Shown here piece by piece: positions 16,519 to 25,682 of a DNA stretch of 64,000 bases (position 1 is the stretch's first letter; the number at the start of each line of letters is the position of its first letter). The DNA lies in NCBI RefSeq assembly GCF_008728835.1, contig NZ_CP042582.1, forward strand, positions 4,452,217-4,516,216, given 5' to 3'. This DNA comes from Hypericibacter adhaerens (GTDB lineage: Bacteria > Pseudomonadota > Alphaproteobacteria > Dongiales > Dongiaceae). The notes under the pieces are model-generated. The model was given only the letters and a program-made list of their open reading frames with translations. It was not told the DNA's origin and did not search any database. Position numbers and translations under genes: made by a program.

Positions 16519-18585
16519 ATGGCCGGTGAGAAGACCATCATCCGCACCACCTGCCCGCGCGACTGCTATGACAGCTGCGGCATCGCGGTCGTCAAGCGCG
16601 GCGACCATGCGAAGGTGCTGGGCGATCCCGATCACCCGGTGAGCCGCGGCGCGCTCTGCGGTAAATGTGCGATCGCCTATAACGGCGCCTGGCGCGACCC
16701 GCATCAGCGCCTGCTGCAGCCGCTGAAGCGCGTGGGTCCCAAGGGCCAGGGGCAATTCCAGCCGATCTCCTGGGACGAGGCGCTGGCGACCATCGCCGCG
16801 CGGCTCAAGGGCATCGTCGCCAAGAGCGGCCCCGAGCCGATCTATCACTGCCATTACACCGGCACCTGCTCGCTGCTCGCGACCGCCTTCCCGATGCGTT
16901 TCTTCAACAAGCTCGGGGCCAGCGAGATCGAGCCGGATTCGATCTGCAATCTCTCGGCCCATGTCGCCTTCGGCTATCTCTACGGCACCTCGGCCGTGGG
17001 TTTCGATCCGCGCATGGCGAAGGACGCCGCCTGCATCCTGGTCTGGGGCGCCAACCCCTCGCACTCGGCGCCGCACGCGCACAAGCACTGGCTCAAGGAG
17101 GCGCCGGGCCAGGTGATCGTGATCGATCCCGTCCGCCATGCGACCGCCGCCGAGGCCGATCTCCATCTCCAGCCCTTCCCCGGTAGCGACGCGGCGCTCG
17201 CTTTCGCGATGCTGCATGTGATCCGCCGCGAGGGGCTGCTCGACCGCGCCTATCTGGCCCAGAACAGCATCGGCTGGGAGGCGATCGAGGCGCAGCTCGA
17301 TCGCTGCACCCCCGCCTGGGGCGAGGCGCAGACCGGCGTGCCGGCCGCCCTCATCGAACAGGCCGCGCGAATCTATGGGCGCGGCCCCTCCCTGCTCTGG
17401 CTCGGGCAGGGCCTCTGCCGCCAGCCGCAGGGCGGCAACATCTTCCGCGCCGTGGGGCTGCTGCCGGCAGCGACGAGCAATATCGGCAAGCCCGGTGCCG
17501 GTTTCCTCTTCCTCAATGGCGGTGCGCGCAAGGGCATCGACGGCGAGGATATCGAGCGCCCCGGCCTGCGCACCCGGCCGCGCCATGCAATCAGCCATAT
17601 GGATCTTTGCACCGCCCTCGAGACCCGCGACCGGATCCAGGCGCTGATCTGCTGGAACATCAACATCGCCGCCTCCAATCCCGACCAGGCGCGGCTCCAT
17701 CGGGCGCTCGCCCGCGAAGACCTCTTCACGGTGGTGATCGACCTCTTCCGCACCGACAGCGCCGAGTTCGCCGACATCGTGCTGCCGGCGGCGAGCTTCC
17801 TCGAGTTCGACGACATCGTCTCTTCCTACTTCAACCTGACGCTCTCGGCGCAGAGCCGCGCCTTCGCGCCGATGGGCGAAGCCCTGCCCAACCAGGAGAT
17901 CTTCCGCCGCCTCGCACTGGCGATGGGCTTCACCGAGCCCGCCCTCACCGAGCCGGACGCGCCGATCCTCGATCGCGCCGCCAAGGCTTGCGGGGTCGCC
18001 GGCGGTTTCGCCGAGCTCCAGGCCAAGGCGACGGTGGATGTGTGGAACGAACCGGTCGCCCAGTTCGCCGACGGGAAGTTCCCGACGCCCTCGGGCAAGA
18101 TCGAGATCGCAAGCGAAGCAGCCGCGGCCGACGGCCATCCGGCAGCGCCGCAAGCGACGGTCGATGCGCGGCCGGCGCCCGGCCTTTATCGCTTGCTCTC
18201 GCCCGCCAATCTCTGGCTGATGAATTCGAGCTACGGCAACGATCCCGCCATCCAGGCCAAGCTCGGGCCGGAGCGGATCGCGATCCACCCGCAGGACGCG
18301 GCGAAGCTCGGCCTCCAGAGCGGCGACCGGGTGCGGCTCGAAAACGAGACCGGGCGCCTGGAGATGGATGTGGAGGTGGCGGCCCTGGTCCCGCCCGGCG
18401 TGCTGCTCGGCTCCAAGAGCCGCTGGCCCAAGGCGCTCGCCGGCCACGCCAACATCAACGCGCTCAACCCCGGCCACAAGAGCGACATGGGCGAAAGCTC
18501 GGCCGTGCATGGTGTCGAGGTGCGGCTGGTGCCGCTGGGGCGTGGCGTCGCGTCGCCCGCGAAGGCGGCCGTGCCGGCAAAGTAG
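16519..18585 (+). CDS. Molybdopterin-dependent oxidoreductase with N-terminal [4Fe-4S] site
   Basis: A 688-residue protein of the DMSO-reductase family. Cysteines at about residues 12, 16, 20 and 47, in TTCPRDCYDSCG and GALCGKC, form the N-terminal Fe4S4 site. Molybdopterin-binding segments follow (ILVWGANPSHSAPH near 190, WNINIAASNPDQ near 390, FRTDSAEFADIVLPAAS near 425), and the C-terminal cap domain has RLENETGRLEMDVEV. No Tat signal is present, so it is likely cytoplasmic, as in the assimilatory and formate-dehydrogenase-like branches. The start at 16519 is preceded by GGGAGAGGG. The substrate is unknown; this subgroup is often annotated simply as molybdopterin oxidoreductase. No partner subunit lies beside it. 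Confidence 0.88.
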   Translation: MAGEKTIIRTTCPRDCYDSCGIAVVKRGDHAKVLGDPDHPVSRGALCGKCAIAYNGAWRDPHQRLLQPLKRVGPKGQGQFQPISWDEALATIAARLKGIVAKSGPEPIYHCHYTGTCSLLATAFPMRFFNKLGASEIEPDSICNLSAHVAFGYLYGTSAVGFDPRMAKDAACILVWGANPSHSAPHAHKHWLKEAPGQVIVIDPVRHATAAEADLHLQPFPGSDAALAFAMLHVIRREGLLDRAYLAQNSIGWEAIEAQLDRCTPAWGEAQTGVPAALIEQAARIYGRGPSLLWLGQGLCRQPQGGNIFRAVGLLPAATSNIGKPGAGFLFLNGGARKGIDGEDIERPGLRTRPRHAISHMDLCTALETRDRIQALICWNINIAASNPDQARLHRALAREDLFTVVIDLFRTDSAEFADIVLPAASFLEFDDIVSSYFNLTLSAQSRAFAPMGEALPNQEIFRRLALAMGFTEPALTEPDAPILDRAAKACGVAGGFAELQAKATVDVWNEPVAQFADGKFPTPSGKIEIASEAAAADGHPAAPQATVDARPAPGLYRLLSPANLWLMNSSYGNDPAIQAKLGPERIAIHPQDAAKLGLQSGDRVRLENETGRLEMDVEVAALVPPGVLLGSKSRWPKALAGHANINALNPGHKSDMGESSAVHGVEVRLVPLGRGVASPAKAAVPAK

Positions 18586-18592
18586 ACGATAG

Positions 18593-19312
18593 CTACTCCT
18601 GGATCTCCAGCTCGTCGATGCGGTGCTTGAACTCGTCGTTGCGGCTGGTGCTGCCATAGCCGCTGACGATGGTGCCCTCGGTCAGCTTGGCCGGATCGAC
18701 GCCCATGGCCTTGAGCTTCGCCTTGGGCGGCAGGAACAGGTCGTGCTCCTCGTCGAGCACGCGGATCACGATCAGCGTGTAGTCCTTCTGGTAATCCACG
18801 CGGATGACCGGCCCGCCGATATTGAGCGAGCTGTCCGTATCATAGGCGTCGTCGGGTTCGGGATCGTCGTTGGCGGCGCGTTTGATGGCGTCGCGGTTCA
18901 TGCCATAGACCACGCCGGTGATGACCCAGTCGCCGCCTTCCTTGGCGAAGTCGGTCTGCATCTCGACATGGGCGAGGTTGCCCTCGTCCATCACCTCGTT
19001 GACGGTATGGAGGCTGACGGTGCCGGCGGATTTGTCTTCGGTCATCTTCTCGACCGTAAAGCTCCGGGGCGCGGTCTTCTGCATCCACTCCGTCGCCATC
19101 TTCTTCTTGTCGGGATCGTTGCCGACCTCTTCGTTGTAGAGCTTGCGCTGCTCCTGGCCCATGAACTGGAGCACCTTGTCGAGATCGCCCGCGCGCTGCG
19201 CGTCGTAATAGGCCTCGAGCCGCTGGGTCAGGGTCGCTTGCACGTCGTCGGCCTCCGCTTGGCGGGTTGCGCAGAAGAGAAGCATGGCGACGGCGATGAA
19301 AATGTGACGCAT
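18593..19312 (-). CDS. Exported protein of unknown function
   Basis: A 239-residue protein with a signal peptide (MRHIFIAVAMLLFCATRQAEA) and a mature N-terminal segment TLTQRLEAYYDAQRAGDLDKV that resembles the opening helix of SnoaL/NTF2-like domains, where a long helix is followed by a curved sheet (VSLHTVNEVMDEGNLAHVEM, GDWVITGVVYGMN). The second half has acidic linkers (DDPEPDDAYDTD) and a beta-rich region. I cannot assign a family. It is convergent with the molybdoenzyme gene, with only seven bases between stops. It would act in the periplasm. Confidence 0.65.
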   Translation of the reverse strand: MRHIFIAVAMLLFCATRQAEADDVQATLTQRLEAYYDAQRAGDLDKVLQFMGQEQRKLYNEEVGNDPDKKKMATEWMQKTAPRSFTVEKMTEDKSAGTVSLHTVNEVMDEGNLAHVEMQTDFAKEGGDWVITGVVYGMNRDAIKRAANDDPEPDDAYDTDSSLNIGGPVIRVDYQKDYTLIVIRVLDEEHDLFLPPKAKLKAMGVDPAKLTEGTIVSGYGSTSRNDEFKHRIDELEIQE

Positions 19313-19411
19313 GAGCTCCTCCGGTCGGGGCCGGAGTGTGGCATGGGCGCGCGCCGGGCGGCAAGGCGGCGTTGGGAATCGCGGCCTAGGAACGGCCAGA
19401 GCCGGAGCCTG

Positions 19412-20008
19412 TCAGATTCCCTTGTCCTGCAATTCCTTCCGCAGAGTCTCGGCGTTGATCCGCGCACCCTGCATCATCGGATAGACATCGAGCGCGCGCT
19501 CGAAGGCGTCGAGCGCCTGCTCGGTATGGTCGAGCTGCGCCTGCACCAGCCCGAGCCCCGAAAGCGCGCCGAAATGGCGCGGCTCGAGTTCGAGCGTATG
19601 GCCGATCTCGTCCAGGGAATCCTGGTAGTCGCCGACCAGGTAATGGACCGTCGCCAGCTTGTTCCAGCCTTCGGCGAAATCGGGCGCGATCTCGGTCACA
19701 TGATGGAAGGCCTCGATCGCGCGCTGGAAGTTCGACTGGGACATGGCGGTGACGCCGGTGTTCATCGTCTTGACCACCTCCGGATCGTCGGAGTGGAACC
19801 AGAGAGCCCAGATCAGCTGCTCGACCTGCTGGGCCGATCCGGGATCGGGCGCCTTCTTCAGCAGATCGAATAGCTCCGGCAGGCGCGGATCCTTCTGATC
19901 GGCGAACGCGCCCGCGGAATTTGCCGCAGCGAGCGCGACGGCCAGGCCCAGCCCGGCTGCCCACCGCTGCGCGCCCCAGAGCCGACGAAGCCATGAACCG
20001 GTTGTCAT
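19412..20008 (-). CDS. Exported TPR protein
   Basis: A 198-residue protein with a signal-peptide-like N-terminus (WAAGLGLAVALAAANSAGAFA), then a helical segment that resembles the start of periplasmic TPR lipoproteins (RLPELFDLLKKAPDP), and three tetratricopeptide repeats from about residue 85 to 185, with landmarks NFQRAIEAFHHV, AEGWNKLATVHYLVGDY and HTEQALDAFERAL. TPRs mediate protein-protein contacts, and in the periplasm such proteins often scaffold envelope complexes. The ATG at 20008 gives a normal signal peptide; an in-frame start at 20041 would add a basic extension. Confidence 0.75.
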   Translation of the reverse strand: MTTGSWLRRLWGAQRWAAGLGLAVALAAANSAGAFADQKDPRLPELFDLLKKAPDPGSAQQVEQLIWALWFHSDDPEVVKTMNTGVTAMSQSNFQRAIEAFHHVTEIAPDFAEGWNKLATVHYLVGDYQDSLDEIGHTLELEPRHFGALSGLGLVQAQLDHTEQALDAFERALDVYPMMQGARINAETLRKELQDKGI

Positions 20009-20158
20009 CGTTCGATGCCTTATGCGCCGCCGCCCTATCATGACGACCCATTATAGTATGGTGCGCGCTGGGTTCCGCTCCAATGGCGGCGGGGCTCTTG
20101 CCGGCCCGGCGATGCGGGATGAAAGTGGCGCGATCCTGCTCTCTTTTGGAGGTCGCCC

Positions 20159-21244
20159 TTGTCGGCATCGGTTTACTTTTCAGCCCGTTATGGCGAAGCC
20201 CGCGCCAAATTCCTGGCCGCGGCGGAGGCCGCGGGCGCCCGGCTCGCCCATCATCAAAACCCCGCGAGCGGTCCCGATGGCGAAGGGCTCTTCACCGACA
20301 CCGCCCGATTCGGGCCCGAGCGCGCGGAGCGGGTCCTGCTGATCAAGTCGGGAACCCATGGGGTCGAAGGGTTCCTGGGTTCCGGCATCGAGACCGGGTT
20401 GATCGAGAGCGGTGTCCTGCGGTCGCTGCCGGCCGGCGTCGGCTGCGTCATGCTCCACGCCCTCAATCCCTACGGCTTCGCCTGGCTGCGGCGCACCAAC
20501 GAGGACAATATCGATCTCAATCGCAATTTCGTGGATCACGCCCGGCCGCATCCGCGCAATCCCGGCTATGACGCGCTGAAAGACTCCATCTGCCCGAGCG
20601 CCTGGACGCCTTCCGGACGCCGCGAGGCCGATGCTCGGCTCCAGGCCTATGGCGCCGAGCATGGTCCTGCCGCGCTCCAAGCCGCGGTCACGGCCGGGCA
20701 ATACAACCACGCCGAGGGCGTGTTCTATGGCGGGCGGGCGGCGAGCTGGTCGAACCGGCTCCTGACCCGGCTCTCGCAGGAGATCGCCCGCGAGGCGCGG
20801 CAGGTCGCCGTCATCGACCTCCATAGCGGGCTCGGGCCCTATGGCTATGGCGAGATCATGAACGGCCATGTGCCGGAGGCGCCCGGGTTCGCCCGGATCG
20901 AGGATTGGTTCGGCGGCGAGGCCACGTCCTACGCCACCGGCGATTCCTCCTCCTCGGTCACCACCGGCGACACGCTCAGCGGCATCGAGCGCGCCATGCC
21001 GGACGTCGCCGTCAGCGGCGTCACGCTCGAATACGGCACCCTGCCGCTCAAGGCGATGATCGACGCGGTCAGGGCCGACAACTGGCTCCATACCCATGGC
21101 CGGCTCGATTCACCGCAAGGCCGCGAGATCAAGCAGCAGATCCGCGATGCGTTCTACCCCGACAAGGACGACTGGAAGGCGATGGTCTGGGAGCGCGGCG
21201 AGGATGTGGCGCGCAGGATGCTGAAGGGATTGAGCGAGAGCTAA
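20159..21244 (+). CDS. DUF2817 family protein (M14 carboxypeptidase-like)
   Basis: A 361-residue enzyme with zinc-carboxypeptidase landmarks: IKSGTHGVEGFLGSGI near residue 63 (HxxE ligands), NEDNIDLNRNFVD near 118, DLHSGLGPYGYGE near 220 (third ligand His) and VTLEYGTLP near 290 (catalytic Glu). DUF2817 belongs to the succinylglutamate desuccinylase/aspartoacylase branch of the M14 clan, so hydrolysis of an amide or peptide bond is likely, but no substrate is known. The start is TTG at 20159, chosen because TTTGGAGG lies at ideal distance. The gene stands alone, divergent from the TPR protein. Confidence 0.85.
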   Translation: MSASVYFSARYGEARAKFLAAAEAAGARLAHHQNPASGPDGEGLFTDTARFGPERAERVLLIKSGTHGVEGFLGSGIETGLIESGVLRSLPAGVGCVMLHALNPYGFAWLRRTNEDNIDLNRNFVDHARPHPRNPGYDALKDSICPSAWTPSGRREADARLQAYGAEHGPAALQAAVTAGQYNHAEGVFYGGRAASWSNRLLTRLSQEIAREARQVAVIDLHSGLGPYGYGEIMNGHVPEAPGFARIEDWFGGEATSYATGDSSSSVTTGDTLSGIERAMPDVAVSGVTLEYGTLPLKAMIDAVRADNWLHTHGRLDSPQGREIKQQIRDAFYPDKDDWKAMVWERGEDVARRMLKGLSES

Positions 21245-21253
21245 GCCCCCGAC

Positions 21254-21369
21254 GTCATCCCCGCGAAAGCGGGGATCCACCTCGATCCAACGCGCCGAGC
21301 CGAACCAGGGACCCCCGCTGGAGTTTACGCTTGGGCCGGCCTACGGCCGGACCCGGGCGCGGGGGTGAC
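21254..21369. repeat. REP doublet with an enlarged right unit
   Basis: The left unit GTCATCCCCGCGAAAGCGGGG is intact. The right unit starts ACCCCCGC and ends GCGGGGGTGAC, but its loop is replaced by about 40 bases containing a further palindrome (GGGCCGGCCTACGGCCGG). It lies between the convergent DUF2817 gene and glcF. Confidence 0.75.
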
Positions 21370-21371
21370 AA

Positions 21372-22700
21372 TCATGGTTGCAACCCCGCCGGCTTCGGTC
21401 CACCGGTCGCCCAGTCGAGCAGCTCGACCGTATGGACCACGGGCTGCGTGCCGTGGCGGGCGATCTGGGCGATGCAGCCGATATTGCCGGTGGCGACGAT
21501 GGCGGCACCGGTGGCGGCGAGATGGCCGGCCTTGCGCCGGCCGAGCTGGGTGGCGATCTCCGGCTGCAGCAAATTGTAGGTGCCGGCCGAGCCGCAGCAG
21601 AGATGGCCCTCGGCCGGCTCCTTGACCGCGAAGCCCGCGGCGGCCAGGAGCTCGACCGGCGGACGCTTCACCCGCTGGCCATGCTGCATCGAGCAGGCCG
21701 AGTGATAGGCGACCTCGAGCCCCGGCTGGTAGTCGGGCGCCGGCATCGCGGTGTCGAGCCCGAGCTCGGCCATGAACTCGGTGATGTCGCGCGTGAGCGC
21801 GCTGACCCGGGCCGCCCGCTCCTTCCAGGCGGGATCGGTGCGCAGCATGAAGCCGTAATCCTTGACCACGGTGCCGCAACCGGACGCGTTGACCAGGATC
21901 GCATCGAGCGGACCCGTCTCGATGAGCCGCTCCCAGGCCGCGATGTTGCGCCGCGCGCGCGACTTGGCCTCGCCCTCCTCGCCCAGATGATGCGCAAGCG
22001 CCCCGCAGCAGCCCGAGCCCGGTGCCGCCACCAGCTCGACGCCATGGCGCGCGAGCAGCCGCTCGGTCGCCGCATCGATCTCGGGCGCCATGGCCTGCTG
22101 CACGCAGGAACCCAGCAGCGCCACGCGCTTGCGTACGGCCCCGCCTTCCCTCTGCGCCGCTTCCATCCGCGCCTGGCCCAGATCGCGCGCCGACGAGGCC
22201 GGCGCGGTTTGCCGCCGGCGCGAGGGGATCATCTCGGCCCAGCTGTCGAGGGGCGCGGGCAGCCGCTTCAGGAGCGGCTTCATCCAACGGCCCAGCATCA
22301 AGGCAGGCCCGAAGAGCCAGGGCCGCGGCAGGAGCCAGCGCAGGGCCGCGCGCATCCAGCGCTCGCGCGGCGGCCGCTCGTAGGTCTCCTCGACATGGGC
22401 GCGCGCCACATCGACGAGATGCATGTAATGCACGCCCGAGGGGCAGGTCGTCATGCAGGAGAGGCACGAAAGGCAACGGTCGATATGGAGCGCCGTGTCC
22501 TTGTCGGCCGGCTTGTCGTTCTCCAGCATGTCCTTGATGAGGTAGATCCGACCGCGCGGACTGTCGAGCTCGTCGCCCAGCAGCACATAGGTCGGACAGG
22601 TCGCGGTGCAGAAGCCGCAATGGACGCAAGCCCTGAGGATCGGCTCGGCGGCCGCGATGTCCGGATTGGCGAGCTGCGCCAGGGTGAAGTTGGTCTGCAT
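21372..22700 (-). CDS. glcF: Glycolate oxidase iron-sulfur subunit GlcF
   Basis: A 442-residue subunit with two [4Fe-4S] clusters: Cys25, 28, 31 and 35 in CVHCGFCTATCP, and Cys76, 79, 82 and 86 in CLSCLSCMTTCP. Two CCG domains follow (SGCCGALAHH near 226 and LCCGSAGTYN near 385). These features, and the length, match GlcF. It transfers electrons from the flavoprotein subunits toward the membrane quinone pool during glycolate oxidation to glyoxylate. It is the last of three genes read in the order glcD-glcE-glcF, starting eight bases after glcE. The gene ends beside a REP doublet. Confidence 0.95.
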   Translation of the reverse strand: MQTNFTLAQLANPDIAAAEPILRACVHCGFCTATCPTYVLLGDELDSPRGRIYLIKDMLENDKPADKDTALHIDRCLSCLSCMTTCPSGVHYMHLVDVARAHVEETYERPPRERWMRAALRWLLPRPWLFGPALMLGRWMKPLLKRLPAPLDSWAEMIPSRRRQTAPASSARDLGQARMEAAQREGGAVRKRVALLGSCVQQAMAPEIDAATERLLARHGVELVAAPGSGCCGALAHHLGEEGEAKSRARRNIAAWERLIETGPLDAILVNASGCGTVVKDYGFMLRTDPAWKERAARVSALTRDITEFMAELGLDTAMPAPDYQPGLEVAYHSACSMQHGQRVKRPPVELLAAAGFAVKEPAEGHLCCGSAGTYNLLQPEIATQLGRRKAGHLAATGAAIVATGNIGCIAQIARHGTQPVVHTVELLDWATGGPKPAGLQP

Positions 22701-22708
22701 CGAAGGAC

Positions 22709-23950
22709 CTAGCCCATCCGCCCGCGATTGAGGATCGAGAGCGGATCGAAGGCGGCTTTCACGCGCCGGCTCAAGGCCGCGAGCGCCGGCGCTTCCGGCT
22801 CGAACACGGGCACCGCGCGGCGCACCGATGCCTCGGCGCGGATCAGGGTCGCATGGCCAGCCTGGGAACCCGCCTGCGTCTGGAGCGCGCCGCGCACCAG
22901 GCCCGCGTGGGCATCGGGCGCGTGCGGCAGCGCCAGCCAGACGAGCCCGCCGCCCCAGTCATAGAGATGGCGCGCGCCGGGCCTTGCCGCCTGGATCGCG
23001 GCCACGATGCGAGGCCCCTCGCTGGGCGGGACCGAGAGCCGCCAGAGCGGCATGCGCGGATCGAGCCGCGCTGCGGCGAAGCTGCGCACGTCGCGGATCT
23101 CGCGCCACAGGATCGCGGATTCGGCGGGATCGAGGGTGAGGCTCGGCACCCCGAAGCGCCGCAGCCAGGCCTCGAGCGCACCGACGCGATAGCTCACCGA
23201 GGCCGGAGGCCCTTCGACGCGCAGCGCCGTGACGCCCGTGCCGGTCTCGGCGATGCGATCGACCGCGCTCGAGCCCGCCTCGCCCGGCGGCAGATGCGCA
23301 GCGCCCGAGATCTCGTGCGGGCTGCCGAGCGCCACGGCCATGGCCTCGACCGCGCGCGCATCGTCGAGCCCCACCAGGATCAGGGTACGCACCGTTTCGG
23401 GTGCGGGATGCACGCGCAGCGTGACCTCGGTCATCACCGCGAGCGTGCCATGCGAGCCCGCGAGCAGCTTCGGCAGATCGTAGCCGGTGACGTTCTTCAC
23501 CACGCGCCCGCCGGCCTTGAAGATCTCGCCGCGACCCGACACGGCGGCGAAGCCCAGGAAATGATCGCGCGCGGCGCCCGCCTTGAGGCGGCGGGGCCCC
23601 GCGAGATTGCAGGCGATGGTGCCGCCGATGCTGCCGCTGCCGGCGGCCCCGCCATAGAGCGGCGCCAGGTCGGGCGGCTCGAAGGCGAGCACCTGGCCGC
23701 GCTGCGCGATCACCGCCTCGATCTCGGCCATGCTGGTGCCGGCACCGGCCTTCAGCACCAGTTCCTCCGGCTCATAGAGCCGGATGCCGGCCAAGCGCGA
23801 CAGGTCGATCACGGCCTGGGCCTCCACGGGGCGGCCCAGATCGCGCTTGCTGCCGCGTCCCAGGATCTCGAGCGGCAGGGCGCGCTCCGCCGCACCCGCC
23901 ACAGCGGCGCGCAGCTCCTCGATATTCAGGGGCCGGATGGTCTCGATCAT
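22709..23950 (-). CDS. glcE: Glycolate oxidase FAD-binding subunit GlcE
   Basis: A 413-residue FAD-linked subunit. The PCMH-type FAD domain is clear: LEILGRGSKRDLGRP near residue 29, the flavin-pyrophosphate segment GGAAGSGSIGGTIACNLAGP near 100, and GGRVVKNVTGYDLPKLLAGS near 147, a stretch highly characteristic of GlcE. The C-terminal part is less conserved, as usual for this subunit. It starts six bases after the glcD stop. GlcE is required with GlcD and GlcF for glycolate dehydrogenase activity at the inner membrane. Confidence 0.94.
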   Translation of the reverse strand: MIETIRPLNIEELRAAVAGAAERALPLEILGRGSKRDLGRPVEAQAVIDLSRLAGIRLYEPEELVLKAGAGTSMAEIEAVIAQRGQVLAFEPPDLAPLYGGAAGSGSIGGTIACNLAGPRRLKAGAARDHFLGFAAVSGRGEIFKAGGRVVKNVTGYDLPKLLAGSHGTLAVMTEVTLRVHPAPETVRTLILVGLDDARAVEAMAVALGSPHEISGAAHLPPGEAGSSAVDRIAETGTGVTALRVEGPPASVSYRVGALEAWLRRFGVPSLTLDPAESAILWREIRDVRSFAAARLDPRMPLWRLSVPPSEGPRIVAAIQAARPGARHLYDWGGGLVWLALPHAPDAHAGLVRGALQTQAGSQAGHATLIRAEASVRRAVPVFEPEAPALAALSRRVKAAFDPLSILNRGRMG

Positions 23951-23956
23951 GCGGGA

Positions 23957-25450
23957 TCAGAAACGCGGCAGATCGGGATGGGGCAGCCGACCGCCATGGA
24001 TATGCATCTTGCCGAGCTCGGCGCAGCGATGGAGCTCGGGAAAGACCTTGCCGGGATTGAGCAGCCCGCCCTCGTCGAAGGCGCATTTGAGACGCTGCTG
24101 CTGGGCGAGATCCGCCTCGTCGAACATGACGCCCATCAGGTCGCGCTTCTCGACGCCCACGCCATGCTCGCCCGTGAGCACGCCGCCGACCTCGACGCAG
24201 AGCTTGAGGATGTCGGCGCCGAAGGCCTCGGCCCGCTCCAGCTCGCCGGGCTTGTTGGCGTCGTAGAGGATCAGCGGATGGAGGTTGCCGTCGCCCGCAT
24301 GGAACACGTTGGCGCAGCGCAGGCCGTAATGCTCCGACAGGCGGCGCATCTCGGTCAGCACGCGCGACAGCTCGCGGCGCGGGATGGTGCCGTCCATGCA
24401 GTAATAATCGGGCGAGATGCGCCCCACGGCGGGGAAGGCCGCCTTGCGGCCGGCCCAGAAGCGCAGACGTTCCTCCTCGGTCCGGCTGATGGCGATCGAG
24501 GTGGCGCCGCGCGCGCGCGCCAGCGCCTCGACCCGCTCCAGCAGCTCGTCGACCTCGGCCTTGGGCCCGTCCAGCTCGATGATCAGCAGCGCCTCGCATT
24601 CGAGCGGATAGCCGGCCTGGCAGAAGGCCTCGGCGGCATGGATCGCGGGGCGGTCCATCATCTCCATGCCGGCCGGCACGATGCCGGCGGCGATCACGGC
24701 CGAGACGCAGTCGCCGGCCTGCTCGTTGGTGGGGAAGGAGACCAGGAGGGCGCGGGCCGTCTCGGGCCGCGGCAGGAGGCGCACCGTGACCTCGGTCACG
24801 ACGCCCAGGAGCCCCTCCGATCCGATCACGACGCCGAGGAGATCGTAGCCCGCGGCATCCAGATGCTTGCCGCCCAGCCGGATCACGGTGCCGTCGATCA
24901 GCACCATCTCGACACCCAGCACATTGTTGGTGGTGAGGCCGTATTTGAGGCAATGCACGCCGCCCGAATTCTCGGCCACATTGCCGCCGATGGTGCAGGC
25001 GATCTGGCTCGAGGGATCGGGCGCGTAATAGAAGCCCAGCGGCCTGACCGCCTCGCTGATGGCGAGGTTGGTGACGCCGGGCTGCACCACGGCGCAGCGA
25101 TTGACCGGATCGATGTCGAGCACGCGGTTGAAGCGCGCCATGCCGAGCAGGATGCCGTCGGCGAGCGGCAGGGCGCCGCCGCTGAGGCTGGTGCCCGCCC
25201 CGCGCGGCACCACCTTGATGCCTTCGCGCTGGCAGAAGGAGAGGATCGCCGCGACCTCGGCCGTGGTGCGGGGCAGGGTCACGAGCAGCGGCAATTGCCG
25301 GTAGGCGCTGAGCCCGTCGCTCTCATAGGCGCGGCGCATCGATTCTTCGACCACGATGGCGTCCGGCGGCAGGAAGCGGCCCAGCGCCGCGGCGATCTCG
25401 CGCCGCCGCTGGATGATGGCCGCATCGGGCTCCGGCATCTTCAACGACAT
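23957..25450 (-). CDS. glcD: Glycolate oxidase catalytic subunit GlcD
   Basis: A 497-residue flavoprotein. KVVPRGAGTSLSGGALPLAD near residue 78 and the FAD-binding segment SQIACTIGGNVAENSGGVHC near 135 are classical for GlcD and D-lactate-type dehydrogenases; the vanillyl-alcohol-oxidase C-terminal domain includes NVFHAGDGNLHPLI near 385 and GGVLTGEHGVGVEKRDLM near 430. The ATG at 25450 gives the normal N-terminus; an upstream in-frame start would add 20 residues. It oxidises glycolate, or possibly D-lactate, but the glcE and glcF genes downstream make glycolate the better call. No GlcC-type regulator gene is adjacent. Confidence 0.95.
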   Translation of the reverse strand: MSLKMPEPDAAIIQRRREIAAALGRFLPPDAIVVEESMRRAYESDGLSAYRQLPLLVTLPRTTAEVAAILSFCQREGIKVVPRGAGTSLSGGALPLADGILLGMARFNRVLDIDPVNRCAVVQPGVTNLAISEAVRPLGFYYAPDPSSQIACTIGGNVAENSGGVHCLKYGLTTNNVLGVEMVLIDGTVIRLGGKHLDAAGYDLLGVVIGSEGLLGVVTEVTVRLLPRPETARALLVSFPTNEQAGDCVSAVIAAGIVPAGMEMMDRPAIHAAEAFCQAGYPLECEALLIIELDGPKAEVDELLERVEALARARGATSIAISRTEEERLRFWAGRKAAFPAVGRISPDYYCMDGTIPRRELSRVLTEMRRLSEHYGLRCANVFHAGDGNLHPLILYDANKPGELERAEAFGADILKLCVEVGGVLTGEHGVGVEKRDLMGVMFDEADLAQQQRLKCAFDEGGLLNPGKVFPELHRCAELGKMHIHGGRLPHPDLPRF

Positions 25451-25643
25451 GAATCGGCGCTCCGCGTCTCTCCCGCCGGGCACTCTGGCCCCAGCTTGGT
25501 TGGGCTGCAAGCCGATCCGGACCGGTCCCCGTGATATCCGAAAGCCCGGAACGGAACGCGGAACCGTTCGTCGGACGGCAGAATCGACAACGGCCGCTGA
25601 AGCGGCCGCGCGAGACAGTCTGGAACGGAAGGAAAGCGCCGGC

Positions 25644-25661
25644 GCCCTCGCTAAAGAGGGC
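25644..25661 (-). terminator. Hairpin downstream of rpmJ
   Basis: GCCCTC-tttagc-GAGGGC forms a hairpin 22 bases after the rpmJ stop, within a larger GC-rich palindromic context (CCGGCGC...GCGCCGG). There is no T-run after it, so it is a weak terminator candidate. A second palindrome, CGGCCGCT-ga-AGCGGCCG, lies further on, at about 25590-25610. Confidence 0.4.
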
Positions 25662-25682
25662 AGCCGCGAAAAAGCGCCGGGT

